Assembly (NCBI GenBank): GCA_963752965.1
Contig: CAVWAJ010000009.1
Location: 434,001 to 498,000 of the forward strand
DNA from: QHXW01 sp963752965
GTDB taxonomy: Bacteria > Acidobacteriota > Terriglobia > Bryobacterales > Bryobacteraceae
Direction: 5' to 3'
Length of the DNA: 64,000 nt
Position numbers and translations under genes: made by a program. Shown in pieces: positions 42,779 to 52,544 of this stretch. How positions within the stretch are numbered: position 1 is the stretch's first letter; every line of letters begins with the position of its first letter. Below the pieces are notes generated by a model. It was not told where the DNA came from and did not search any database. It worked only from the letters and a program-made list of their open reading frames with translations.

Positions 42779-45700
42779 CTGCCCTCCTTCGGTCTTTGGA
42801 CGCAGGTCAAGACCCCATCCATAGCACCGCTCCAGGACTGTCCACCGCGCCGCGAACGGTTGAGAAGCGGACTTGGGTAGCTAGAAACTGAGTTTGGCCC
42901 CCAGTTGCAGCAACCGGTTCGTGTTGGCGTATGTGATCGTGCCGACGGCCGCCGACCCGATATGCGCGTTCGGAAGCCCGAAGTTGGGTAAGTCGAACGC
43001 GTCGAACGCCTCGGCTTTGATCTGTATCTTTCCCTGCTCGCCGAGTTTCTTTATGGCGAAGTTCTTCATCAACGCCAGGTCCACGTCTTTCCAGCTCGGG
43101 CCGTACAAGATATCGCGCCCTGAATCGCCGAACGTGTAGGCGGCTGGCCGGACAAACGCCCCCGTATCGAACCACTGGCTGATGGACGGATTCGCCTGCG
43201 TTCCACTGGCGATGCGGTTTGGTCGCCAGTCTCCCGCCAACGAGCCGCTCAGATTAGCTCCGGCCATAATCGGGGAAAAGGGCAAGCCGCTGCGTACCTG
43301 GAACAAGGTCGATAGCTCCCATCCGCCTAGAATGTCATTCAACACGCCGCCCTGGTTCAGAAAGCGCTTCCCCTGTCCAACCGGAAGGTAGTACACGACA
43401 TCCCCATTGAGGATCTGCCGAATATCGCTAGCCGAAGGCCCGTAATTAAGCTTCCAGTTATACGCGTCCTGCCAGCCCTGACCCACGCGCTCGCTGGCCC
43501 CCGACCCGCCCCAGCCAGAACCGGTGAGCGTGTCCATGCTCTTGCTCCAGGTATAGTTGGCCTGAAACACCAGCCCGTTGGCGAATTGCTTCTTCGCCAC
43601 CACTTGAAGCGCGTTGTACATGGAAATGCCATCGAAGAAAGCCGCGCTGATCCCCGCGAAATTGGGGTATGGCCGGTTCAATTGCGCGTCGCCCGGTCCC
43701 AGCAAGTTTGCCGGAACCTGGTTAATGTCGCGCGTAAATGGCATATGGATACCCCGGTTCCCAACATACCCCACGTCCAGGGTCACGCCTCCCGTAAGCT
43801 GATGCTGGATGTCGAACTGGTACTCCTCGGAATAGCCGAGCGGAGAATGCCACAGAGAATAGTTTACAACCTGTCCGTTGAGTAGGTCGGGGGTTCGGCT
43901 TTGTGCCGCAGGATAGAGAGGGGGCGGCGGTCCTTGCACAAGCTGGAAGACTGGATGAAGGTTGTCTGTGGTCTGTTCAAAACCCTGAACTACCCAACCT
44001 TGTCCCCAACCCAGGTTCCCGTACGAATTCTGTCCCGCGAGGACGTTATAGATTCCGAATCCTCCGCGCACTGACCAGTTTTTCCTCGGTGACCACGCAA
44101 ATCCGACTCGCGGTGCAAAGAAATCATAAATCGTATCGGTCAGCGCATTGTGTCCCATTTGACCCGCAAACCACAGCGCACCGGGTGTATTCGTGGCAGG
44201 GTTGATGATGTTGGGCTCAAAGCTGGAGAGCCGGTTAGCGACCTCACTCCACCCGCTCTGGATGACATAGCGTAGACCCAGCGTCAGCGTGAGATTGGGC
44301 CTGACCTTGTATTCATCCTGCACAAAGGCCTGCGTACTCCACATCCGTCCTCCGTCGGTTGGAATAATGCTGACCGACCACGTGTCCGGCAGCCCAAACA
44401 GGAAGTCCGCGTAGCCTTCTCCCGCGCTGTTAGAATCATTCGGGTTGCTCGTGAACAGGCCGTTGAAGTCGAAGTTCCCTTCGTTCTGGTTTGGCCATCC
44501 CACATTAACCCACCACCGGTCAAATTCGCCGCCAAACTTGATAATGTGTTTTCCTTTCACCCACGAGATCACTTCCGAGGGCACGAAGGTTGTCTCGGCA
44601 TCGACGGCTGGCGGGAAACCCGAGTTGCCTATACCTGTACTGACCGTGCCTTCTATCGAGATATTCGGGAATAGGTCCGCCGCAGGATTCTTCAGCCCGA
44701 GCTTTGCGGGGTAACCTTTGCCCTCGCTTGAAACCGTAGCGATTCCGTGTTCTCGGCTGTACGAGAAGCGGAATTCGCTCACGACATTCGGGCTGATTGT
44801 GTAGACGTCCGTGATCTGCCCCTGCGTCTCTGTGGCGTGAAAAACCGAGCAATCAATGCTGCAATCCGGAGCATAGATGGTCTGGTTTTGCCTCACCATC
44901 ATGAACGAGCCGGACAGCCGGTTCCTGGGCGAGATGTTGTAGTCGATTTTCCCGCTAATCCAGTTGGTGTAGGTGGGAGCCGGCCCGGCGGTGTAAAAGT
45001 TATTAAAAACTCCCCCCAGGTTGGGCGACGGAAAGTATTGCTGGATGGCTGACGCCACTGGATCGAACCGGCTTTGGGGAATTTTGTTTCCAGGGAAGGG
45101 TGTTCGTATCCAGTTTCCGTTCGCATCTTGATAGAGACTCGAAGGGTCGTAGATGGTTTGGAGAGCCGGATCCGAGAAGTCGCCACTCCGCATGGCAGCG
45201 GTCGGATACGTCAGGATCTGAGGGTTATACGTGATGGTCGGGTTGTCCTGCAAGCTCAGAAAGAAGAAGGCTTTGTCTCGCTTGATAGGTCCGCCAAGCG
45301 TGCCGCCAAATTCATTCCATCTCAACGGGGTTGTGCCCGAAGCGAAGTAGTTGAGCGCATTCAGCTTATCGTTTTCGACGTACTCGTACAGATCGCCATG
45401 AAACCGGTTAGTGCCACTTTTGGTGATCACGTTGAACACGGAAAGGCCGTTTCCATGCTCGGCGCCGAAATTGGCCGTGTTCAGATTGATCTCTTCGATC
45501 GCCTCCATCGGCGGATAGAGGATGTCGGGGTTCTGCGACTGACCCAGCATTGCGATTCCACCGTCGATCTGCCAGTTTGAGTTGTAAGAGTTCTGGCCGT
45601 TGACCCCGATGCCTTCGCCACTGGCCTGTTCTCCGCCTCCTGGGTTGACGCCCGGCAGCAGCCCCAGCAGGTTATACCATTGGCGACCGACATTCGGAGT

Positions 45701-46144
45701 ATCAACCACGGTCTCCCGGGTCAACGTGGTGCTTTTTTCCGCAGTCTCGGTTTGCACTTGTGCAACCTCACCCGTGACCGTGACACTGTCGGAAACTGAG
45801 CCAATCTGCAAGATGGCATCGACCGTGATTGGGGTGGTCCCCTGGGCTGAGACAAACAGTTAAGACACTGTTGACCGTTCGCTGTAAATTCATTGTGGCC
45901 GATCCCGGAACGGATTTAGGATGGGCGTGCCGGTGAAGCGGAGGCGGGCTCTGCTGGCGAGCACCCCGCTGAGGAATAGCCGGTCGGAACTCGTCGCGAC
46001 GATGAGTAGGGCGTAGAACTTCCGGTGCGTCCTTAACAGTCTGGGCCGACCCCGGCCGGAAAGCGGTACTTCGGTCCAGGCTTTTGAAGTAGGAACACAT
46101 CGGCCGACAGATTCCGCCATGCCTGAGAAAACGCACGGTCAGTT

Positions 46145-47077
46145 TCATGCCTGCGCTCCCGCAGCCGCTCGGAGCTTGTCTTCGAACTCCGCCGGCGGCA
46201 AGTAACCGAGAGCGGAGTGAAGACGCTTTTGGTTGTAGACCTTCTCCAGAAACGTGCCGATTTCGCACCGCGCTTCGGTCAGATCCCGGTATTCGTTGCG
46301 GTGAACCTCCTCATATTTCAGGGTTTTCATGAATGATTCGCAGGCCGCGTTATCCCACGGATTACCCTTGCGCGACATGCTGATCTGAACACCGTTCTCT
46401 TTGAGAAGTCCGGTGTAGTCGCCGCTGGCGTATTGCGAGCCGCGATCGGAATGATGCACCAGACCCGGTTCGACTACCCGCCGTGACAAGGCCATGCGCA
46501 GTGCGCTCAGCGTCAGTTCATCTTCGAGCGTCCGGTCCAGCGCCCAGCCGATCACGCGGCGCGAGTAAGCGTCCAGAACGACAGCCAGAAACACGAACTC
46601 TTCGCGAAGCCTGATGTAGGTGATATCGGCGCGCCAGAGCTGATCGACATCGGTCAGCACCATCTGCCGCGCCAGGTTCGGGTAGACCTTCCGCCCATGA
46701 TTGGAATCGGTCGTCACGACGAACCTCCGCTTCCGCACACAGAGTAGATTGTCCTCACCCATCAGCCGGTACACACGTTTCCAGTTCACCGCCCGCCCGC
46801 GCCGATGCAACTCGCGGGTGATGCGCCGACGTCCGTAACTGGGCCATTCCAGCGCCACCCGCTGGATCGCGTCGCGCAGATCCATATCGGAATCGGAGCC
46901 CGATTTCCCATTCTCGTCGAAGCGATAGTAGCTGGCCCGGCTCACCCGGGCCAGTTTCACCATCCGCTTGATCGTCAGTCCGCCGCTGGCCCTCACTTCT
47001 TCTTTGACCTTCCGGAAGACCGCGGATTCCCAGCCAGTGCCTGCAACATCCGCTGTTCCTCGATGTGCTGCAAGCAC
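46145..47077 (-). CDS. IS3-family transposase OrfB (DDE integrase domain)
   Basis: The frame has 310 codons from a GTG, but in IS3 elements this reading frame is normally made as an OrfAB fusion by -1 frameshifting from OrfA; the overlap at 46993-47077 includes an A-rich stretch (TCAAAGAAGAAG) where this could occur. The HTH_21-like segment MVKLARVSRASYYRF is followed by the rve core with the catalytic aspartates in WRADITYI and HHSDRGSQYAS and the glutamate in NAACESFMKTLK. All three acidic residues are present, so the transposase should be active. Confidence 0.93.
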   Translation of the reverse strand: MLAAHRGTADVAGTGWESAVFRKVKEEVRASGGLTIKRMVKLARVSRASYYRFDENGKSGSDSDMDLRDAIQRVALEWPSYGRRRITRELHRRGRAVNWKRVYRLMGEDNLLCVRKRRFVVTTDSNHGRKVYPNLARQMVLTDVDQLWRADITYIRLREEFVFLAVVLDAYSRRVIGWALDRTLEDELTLSALRMALSRRVVEPGLVHHSDRGSQYASGDYTGLLKENGVQISMSRKGNPWDNAACESFMKTLKYEEVHRNEYRDLTEARCEIGTFLEKVYNQKRLHSALGYLPPAEFEDKLRAAAGAQA

Positions 47078-47337
47078 CCCTTCAAAAAATCGATTTCCAG
47101 CGCCTGCTGGCCGACCTTCCGTTCCAGTTCCGCCACCCGGCCTTCGGACCAGCGCTGTTTTCCATTACCTGGAAATGCGTTGCCCGGACCCTGGCGGAAC
47201 TCCCGGCGCCATCGGTGCAGCACGTTCGGGTTCACTTCCAGCCCGCGCGCCACCTCGGCAATTGATACCCCTTGTTCCAGCCGCCGGACGGCGGCCAGCT
47301 TAAACTCCTGCGTGAACTGCCTGCGTGACAATCCCAT
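46993..47337 (-). CDS. IS3-family transposase OrfA (helix-turn-helix)
   Basis: A 114-residue protein: MGLSRRQFTQEFKLAAVRRL, then GVSIAEVARGLEVNPNVLHRWRREF form the HTH_Tnp_1 DNA-binding domain, and the C-terminal half (VAELERKVGQQALEIDFLKG) is the leucine-zipper-like coiled coil used for multimerisation. It ends GRSKKK at 46993, overlapping OrfB by 85 bases in another frame. Confidence 0.93.
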   Translation of the reverse strand: MGLSRRQFTQEFKLAAVRRLEQGVSIAEVARGLEVNPNVLHRWRREFRQGPGNAFPGNGKQRWSEGRVAELERKVGQQALEIDFLKGCLQHIEEQRMLQALAGNPRSSGRSKKK

Positions 47338-47724
47338 GACTCAATTCTCCATTCAATGAAAAATGAGTCTTAACTGTTTGTCTCAAAAATGGGGACCAGT
47401 CCAGATCGTCTCCACGTGCAACGTCATGCCATTGCGGACATACTGCTTAAAAGTGTCTTTGCTGAACCTAATGGAGTACTCGCCCACGGGTACATAAGGC
47501 GCGTCGTACACACCCGTTGAATCCGTTGTAACTACCTGGATCACGCCAGACAAAATGTTGGTGATCGTTACGGTGACTCTTGGTATGACCGCGGCCGATT
47601 GGTCGGTCACGGTTCCCCGGATCTCACCACTTTGCCTGCTCTGGGCAGAGGTCCGATTAAGCGACAAAGAGACTATGAATACGGAAGTCAAAGCAAAACA
47701 CAAGGTTGCGCTGAGTCGCGACAC

Positions 47725-48188
47725 GTCAACCTCTCTTTCCCAATCCTCGAAGCCGGAATCTCCCCAATGCGACCCCGAGGCTCTCTTTCAAGCTGATGTT
47801 GGGAGGTAATCATACCCTCTCGGACTCTCTAACCTTGTCTCAGCCCGTAGTTTCCAGTCTGTCGAGTAGTGGCGTCTCTCAGGAGCCACCTCGACTCCCT
47901 TGGTTGCTCGGCTATAGAGCGCCGTGGCTAGTGCGATACGCCGACTTCCTATCGGTGCACAGTTGTGGATGTTTCAGTCTTATATTGCGGCGGATCAGAG
48001 ATGGAGTCAATGGGTAGCTCTTGTTCTTTGATCCGTGATTGAAACAACGCTACATTTTCCGAGCGGGCCTGCCGCCATCACTAGAGGATTTGCAGTAGAA
48101 GTTTTCCCGGGCCAAAAGTGTCTATACGCGCTGGATGCAAAATAGAATCTTCAGCTCGGCGCGACGGATCGGTCACAGCCTACAATGG
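47725..48188. other. Intergenic stretch upstream of the disrupted receptor gene
   Basis: A 464-base region that should hold the receptor promoter at its left side. No LacI-type operator, gene or repeat was recognised. To the right it passes into decayed coding sequence. Confidence 0.4.
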
Positions 48189-48340
48189 ATGACCATGCAG
48201 ATCGATGAGCGAAGCCTAAAAACTCGTGCTGACAGCTTGGCGCGCTGCAACGAAAACCGGGGGCTTCTGGATCGGTTTTACGAGTTTTTTTGAGTACCGA
48301 AGCCCTCGCCTCCGCTGGTGCAGCGGAGGAGCAGCGGAGG
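48189..48340 (+). pseudogene. Globin-like gene remnant, frameshifted
   Basis: From an ATG at 48189 the frame reads MTMQIDERSLKTRADSLARC, then NENRGLLDRFYEFF and a stop; this is the start of a bacterial globin-like protein (the phrase SLARC...FLDRFYELFLSS is common there). The stop follows a run of seven T; adding one base would continue as FLSTEALASAG before similarity fades. The rest of a globin (haem-ligand helices) is missing. The match is from memory of the family pattern and is short. Confidence 0.45.
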
Positions 48341-48741
48341 AAAAGGCCGGGGGGCCGTGCGGGCGCTCCTCACCGAGTAGCCTCACACCATCCGGGACCG
48401 ATCCGACCAGCCGATGTTGAGATGATGCGGTTGCGGTGGTGGTGCCGGTGGCTTGGCTTTGATCCGCAGCAGACGCTTGGCCCCCTAGCTCCAGGCGTCT
48501 ACCTGGTCGTCATTCGCCCCGGCAGGGAAAGCCGCACACTCGCCGATGAACTCCTCTGCCCACGGAGCCAAGATCGGATGCGGAACGTACCCGACGGGTG
48601 CCTTCGGTTAAGCTATAGTCGTTAAGCAAAGGAGACCATTTTAGGGGCCAGTTGCTTAGGAATGGATCATGGAGGATATTGTTTCGCACCGTGATTCCGC
48701 CGCTACACGCCCAGCAGTCGGTGGAACCCGGCCCAGGAATC

Positions 48742-49010
48742 ATGAAAAAGAGTGCTTGGGCTGCGATCCTTGCCTGCGCTCTGCCGCTCGTTTACACTGC
48801 AGCGGCGATGTGCTCCTGGTGGATGGCTGCGACAGCGACTGCGCAAAGAAGACTATGGAGCTCGGCGGCCTTACCGGGTTCATCCACCTGCGCGTCAGCG
48901 ATTTGGGACTGGAGAAAGGCAAGACCGCCTTTACCGATGAGCGGATCGAGATGGTTGCGACGAAATTGTGCGAACAGCTCGGGCGGCGACTAGAAGTTGC
49001 GGAGGCATAA
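48742..49010 (+). pseudogene. DGC-domain (putative zinc-binding) gene remnant with internal deletion
   Basis: One frame starts MKKSAWAAILACALPLVYT at 48742; the other, shifted by one base, continues HCSGDVLLVDGCDSDCAKKT and then HLRVSDLGLEKGKTAFTDE and ends at 49010. DGC-domain proteins start with an LPLVYTCSG motif and, some 50 residues later, have the DGCxxxCA motif; here both are present but the frame changes at CSG and the intervening residues are missing. So a deletion plus a frameshift has destroyed the gene. Confidence 0.6.
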
Positions 49011-49286
49011 GTGACGCGAAAGCTCATCTCCATCGCCCTATTCTTTCTCGCGGTGACGACTCTCGGCGCGATCTATGTCCACTCCGAGAAAGATCGGGCC
49101 GATTCGCAGAGCGCCCACTGGGGTAATCGCAAAACCTGGGCTCTTTCGAAGCGCCCGAAACGCCTGCCGTATGCTCCTCAGCATGCACCCCTCCTTCAGC
49201 TAAAACGAAACCCGAGCCGGGACGTTCCCAAAATGTTGGTACTGCCCGGCCGGTTCACCGTTGTTCTGTCGGCGGAAGCCTTGTGA
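49011..49286 (+). CDS. Short open frame with signal-like N-terminus, probably truncated
   Basis: A GTG one base after the DGC remnant's TAA starts MTRKLISIALFFLAVTTLGAIYVHSEKD, a good export-signal pattern. After about 60 codons the frame becomes antisense to an ABC-permease remnant, so the natural C-terminus is probably lost. The family cannot be told. The position suggests it once followed the DGC gene in an operon. It may be non-functional. Confidence 0.35.
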   Translation: MTRKLISIALFFLAVTTLGAIYVHSEKDRADSQSAHWGNRKTWALSKRPKRLPYAPQHAPLLQLKRNPSRDVPKMLVLPGRFTVVLSAEAL

Positions 49287-49420
49287 TGGGTCTCCTCTGG
49301 GCTCATCCCAGCCGCGGTGAACTCTCGCGCCCGAATTTCGATGTGGAACTGCAGCTCGTCATTGAGCTGATCTTCCAGCTTGTTCCTCCGAAACGAGCCG
49401 AGTAAACGTCGGATCCACAT
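49286..49420 (-). pseudogene. ADOP-type ABC permease gene, 5' fragment
   Basis: The ATG at 49420 begins MWIRRLLGSFRRNKLEDQLN, then DELQFHIEIRAREFTAAGMSPEE, which is the N-terminal linker found at the start of acidobacterial duplicated orphan permeases. It ends about 45 codons later, where the sequence loses similarity; the MacB-like membrane and periplasmic domains are missing. It starts one base after the stop codon of another ADOP remnant, so two such permease genes once stood in tandem. Confidence 0.65.
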
Positions 49421-49421
49421 G

Positions 49422-52214
49422 TTATTCGTGCCGGAGTGTCACCATCGGATCGACTTTCGCTGCCTGGCGGGCCGGGATGTATGTCGCCACGATGGCTACA
49501 CCGATCAGGAACAATGACACCAAAGCTAGTGTCATGTTGACGCCGGTTTAAAAGAGCAGCGATTCCGCCGGTTTTGACGCTCACTCAGATGGGCGCTTTC
49601 ATCGATCGGACACACAGGCGCGCCCGCCGGCGCGTGGGAAAGAGCGCGCCGACCTGCAACTCGATTTCAGGGGAATGGCCCGTCACTGTCACAGCATCGC
49701 CACAACCTCCGCGCCGTCAGCGGGAACTGGAGCTGTGGAATGCCGGTGTCGTTTCGTCTCCGGACCGATCCTTTCAAAGGCTAGGTGAAGTCTAGCGGCG
49801 TTATCGCGGACACTCGCTCCGGAGGGCCATCGTGGGCCAGATGAGCTGGGATCGTCCGAGGGATTCGAGCCGGAAAACAACCTACGCTTCGCGATCGGCA
49901 TGAGGAGCACGGCGCCCGCCAGCAGTTCCGTTCACAAAGAGCCGGAGCAATTGGCGCGAGAACGATGGTAGCGCGACCAACTGCTTCTGGCCAGGAGAAT
50001 TTAGAGTCTCGTATAGAGTAGGTACTGCCTCCTGGCCGATGGCTGTTTTTCTTTGACTACAAAACCGGCGGAAATGCTGTCGTTTTATCCCGGCGTCAAC
50101 AGTGTCAATGGATCGTGAGCCTTCACGCCGTACAGGAAACTCGATATCAGAGGGGTCGCGCCGAACGAAGCGGCCAGGCCAATTGTCACGCCGGCCAAGG
50201 ACAACACCAACTCTTCCTTCAGCACGAGCGCGAGGACCTGAGCCGATTGGGCGCCCAGAGCCATGCGCAATCCGATTTCATGCCTGCGTTCGCTCACCGA
50301 ATACGAGGTGACGCCGTAAATTCCGATGGCGGCCAAGAGCACCGCTGCCGGGCCGAAGAATGCAAGCAGTTGTGAATAGAACTTTTCCCAGGTCGCCGAA
50401 CTGGCGACCATCTGCTGCACGGTCTGCACCCCAAAAACTGGCGAGTCCGGGACCAACTCAGAGGTGGCCTTGCGAACGCTCTCGTTCAGATCTTGCGAGT
50501 CGGCGCTCGTTCGGAGCACCAAGCTCTTGTGAAGCCTGGTTTCGGTGAGCCCAGGGGAACAGTGCGCCGGCTGTTGCGGCAGCGCCACATACATTTCGGG
50601 ACGCGGCTCGGTGGCGAGCTGAAACTGCCGGACGTTGCCCACTACCCCCACAATCTCGCGCGGTCTCTCTTCACCGTACGCCGCCGGCGTGTGCACCGTG
50701 AGCGTCTGACCTATGGGATCTTGGTTGGGCCATAACCTCGTTGATGACAGCGATCCATGGCGACGTCTCGGCATCCTGCTCTGTAATAGGACGGCCTTTT
50801 AACAGGGGAATGCGCATCACCGGAAATAGTCGGAGCTAACGGCACTGAACAAAGCCGCTGGCTGTTCGCCGGAACCAATTGACGGTCGCCCTGCCATCGT
50901 GAATCCTTGAGTCGGGCGCGCCTGATCTTTCAGCATGGGAAGCCAGTCGATCAGCGCCGCAGACTCCACTCCCGGCAAACGTCGTATTCGCGGCAAGAGC
51001 TGTCGGCAAAAGATACCCACCTGCAGGGTCACAAGGCTCAGGCCGGTCTTCTCCCCTTGGCTAATGTCGAAGTACCTGTCGCCAATGAGACGGACTTCCA
51101 ATGTCAAAAGATGATCTGATTTGAAGCCAGGATCAGCATGCAGAACACGGACAAAGGTGTTGATCATCAGACCCGCGCCAAGTAGTAGTACCAATGCCAG
51201 TGCGACTTCGATCGCCACAAGCGCGCTGCGCATGCGATGACGCGATCCCCCATCGAGTTCCGTCCGGCCTCCTTGAGAACTTCATTCAAATCGCCCTTCG
51301 ACGCACGCAGCGCCGGCGCCAGACCGAACATGATCCCCGATAAGAGCGAAAATACCGAGCGTGAAACCCAGAACGCGGGCATCGATACTCATGCTGTTTG
51401 CTTGCGGAAACCACCGGGGTGAGAGGATCACGAACAGTTTGATTCCCCACAGAGAGAGCAGCAGGCCGAAAATTCCGCCGGTTAGAGCCAACAGCGCACT
51501 CTCAGTCAGCATTTGCCGGATCAATCGCGCGCGCACTGCGCCAAGCGCCATCCGAATGCCTATTTCCTTGCGCCGCTTCGACGCTCGCGATAACAGGAGG
51601 TTGGCAATATTCATGCACGCGATGAGCAGCACAAAACCGACGGCGGCAAACAGTGGATATATGATCTCTCGCGACCATCCGAATAGTGCGTCCTGAAGCG
51701 GTTGGAGCGTTACGCCTAAACCCTTGTTGGTGTCCGGATAAGCGTGCTCCAAACGACGCGCAACAATATCCATGGATGCCTGTGCTTGCTTGATCGTGAT
51801 TCCCGCTTTGACTCTGCTAATAGCCACTAACCATCGCTGCGACGACGAGGCCCCAAGGTCGTCTGCACCCCACAGCAAGTAAACGTCAGCTGCCACGCGG
51901 TTGCCGAACAAATTGAAACCGCGCGGCAAGACAGCCATTACCACTACGGAGGAATTATCCACAAAGAAGCTTCGACCGACGATTCTTGGGTCGCCGCCAA
52001 AGTGCTGCTGCCAGAACGCATGGCTCAGCGCGGCGCCGCTATAACTGTTCCGACGTGCTTCCTTTTCGGAAGGCACCCGCCCCAGCAACGGTCTCACTCC
52101 GAGCAATCGCAATAACCCGAGCGTGACGTACTGGACTGCAACTCGCTCCGGAGTACCACCGCCGGTGAGTGCGTTTGGCTCTGGCCCCCAACTCGTCAGT
52201 TCAATCTGTTCCAA
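49422..52214 (-). pseudogene. ADOP/MacB-FtsX permease gene, several frameshifts and an insertion
   Basis: Pieces of one MacB-like permease can be followed on the minus strand: periplasmic and first FtsX region from 52214 (VAVQYVTLGLLRLLGVRPLLGR, then ASKRRKEIGIRMALGAVRARL), then SLLSGIMFGLAPALRASKGD, then MRSALVAIEVALALVLLLGAG, then VMRIPLLKGRPITEQDAE, then the last FtsX block (YSVSERRHEIGLRMALGAQS) and the end VDPMVTLRHE at 49422. Frame changes are needed near 51340, 51240, 50818 and 50730. The N-terminal part upstream of 52214 is missing. Between 50101 and 49535 a MITE-like element is inserted. ADOP proteins are typical of Acidobacteriota and resemble MacB efflux permeases without the ATPase. 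Confidence 0.85.
49535..50101. mobile_element. 567-bp MITE-like element with 6-bp target duplication
   Basis: The ends are inverted repeats of about 42 bases: both begin TGTTGACGCCGG, share TAAAA, and end TTCCGCCGGTTTTG, with about seven mismatches. GTGTCA occurs at 49529-49534 and at 50102-50107 as the target duplication. Deleting the element and one copy joins the ADOP permease exactly in frame as DPLTLALVSLFLIG. No transposase frame is visible inside, so it is non-autonomous or an internally deleted element. The TGT start, the TTTAAAA-like subterminal block and 6-base duplication recall IS21-type ends, but this is only a suggestion. Confidence 0.85.
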
Positions 52215-52343
52215 GGCTGAATCTTCTCTTCGCCACGAGCTAGGCGGCTGCCTCCTGGTTGCAGCAGGTCACCAGGAGGGGTTGGATAGTAAGCATCCGC
52301 TACCCGTCCTCCTGCTCGCCTGCTGCTAGCACGAGGTCAGACA

Positions 52344-52436
52344 GGGCAAGGGGAGGTGCTCTTCCTGGGGAGCGATGCGGCGAGCTATGTGACCGGAGCA
52401 GTGCTCAGCGTTGATGGTGGCTACACGGCCTGGTGA
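52344..52436 (+). pseudogene. Short-chain dehydrogenase C-terminal remnant
   Basis: The plus strand encodes GEVLFLGSDAASYVTGAVLS and then VDGGYTAW before a TGA at 52434. This is the standard C-terminal end of classical SDRs (substrate-loop end plus VDGG). Upstream sequence has no Rossmann or YxxxK motif, so all the rest of the gene is missing. Confidence 0.75.
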
Positions 52437-52544
52437 GGCTCCTGTCGAACGCGCGCCTGAGGTTCGAACGTGCGTTCGCGTCTCAGTTCTCTCCGCCGGC
52501 GGCTCTCCCGATAAGGATTTATCGTTGTGTCGTTCCTAATCAGG

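Larger units (their letters stand above)
45830..47403 (-). mobile_element. IS3-family insertion sequence, 1,574 bp, complete
   Basis: Terminal inverted repeats start TGGACTGGTCCCC (right end, read inwards) and TGGGGTGGTCCCC (left end), followed after five unlike bases by a shared TGAGACAAACAGTTAAGAC. The element starts with TG and ends with CA as IS3 members do. GAT at 45827-45829 and 47404-47406 is the 3-base target duplication. It encodes OrfA and OrfB on the minus strand. About 275 bases between the OrfB stop and the left repeat hold no recognised gene. It interrupts a TonB-dependent receptor gene. Confidence 0.93.
42881..47724 (-). pseudogene. TonB-dependent receptor gene split by an IS3-family insertion
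   Basis: Two pieces of one receptor gene flank the IS at 45830-47403. The 5' piece (47724-47404) encodes a signal peptide and the carboxypeptidase-regulatory-like domain, ending MTLHVETI; the 3' piece (45826-42881) continues TVDAILQIG and runs through plug and barrel to a terminal LGAKLSF. Removing the IS and one copy of its 3-base target duplication joins them in frame, giving 1,088 residues closely similar in plan to the intact receptor at 33067-36309. No other lesion is visible, so the insertion is recent. As it stands the 5' piece ends within the IS and the 3' piece has no signal peptide, so no functional receptor is made. Confidence 0.92.
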
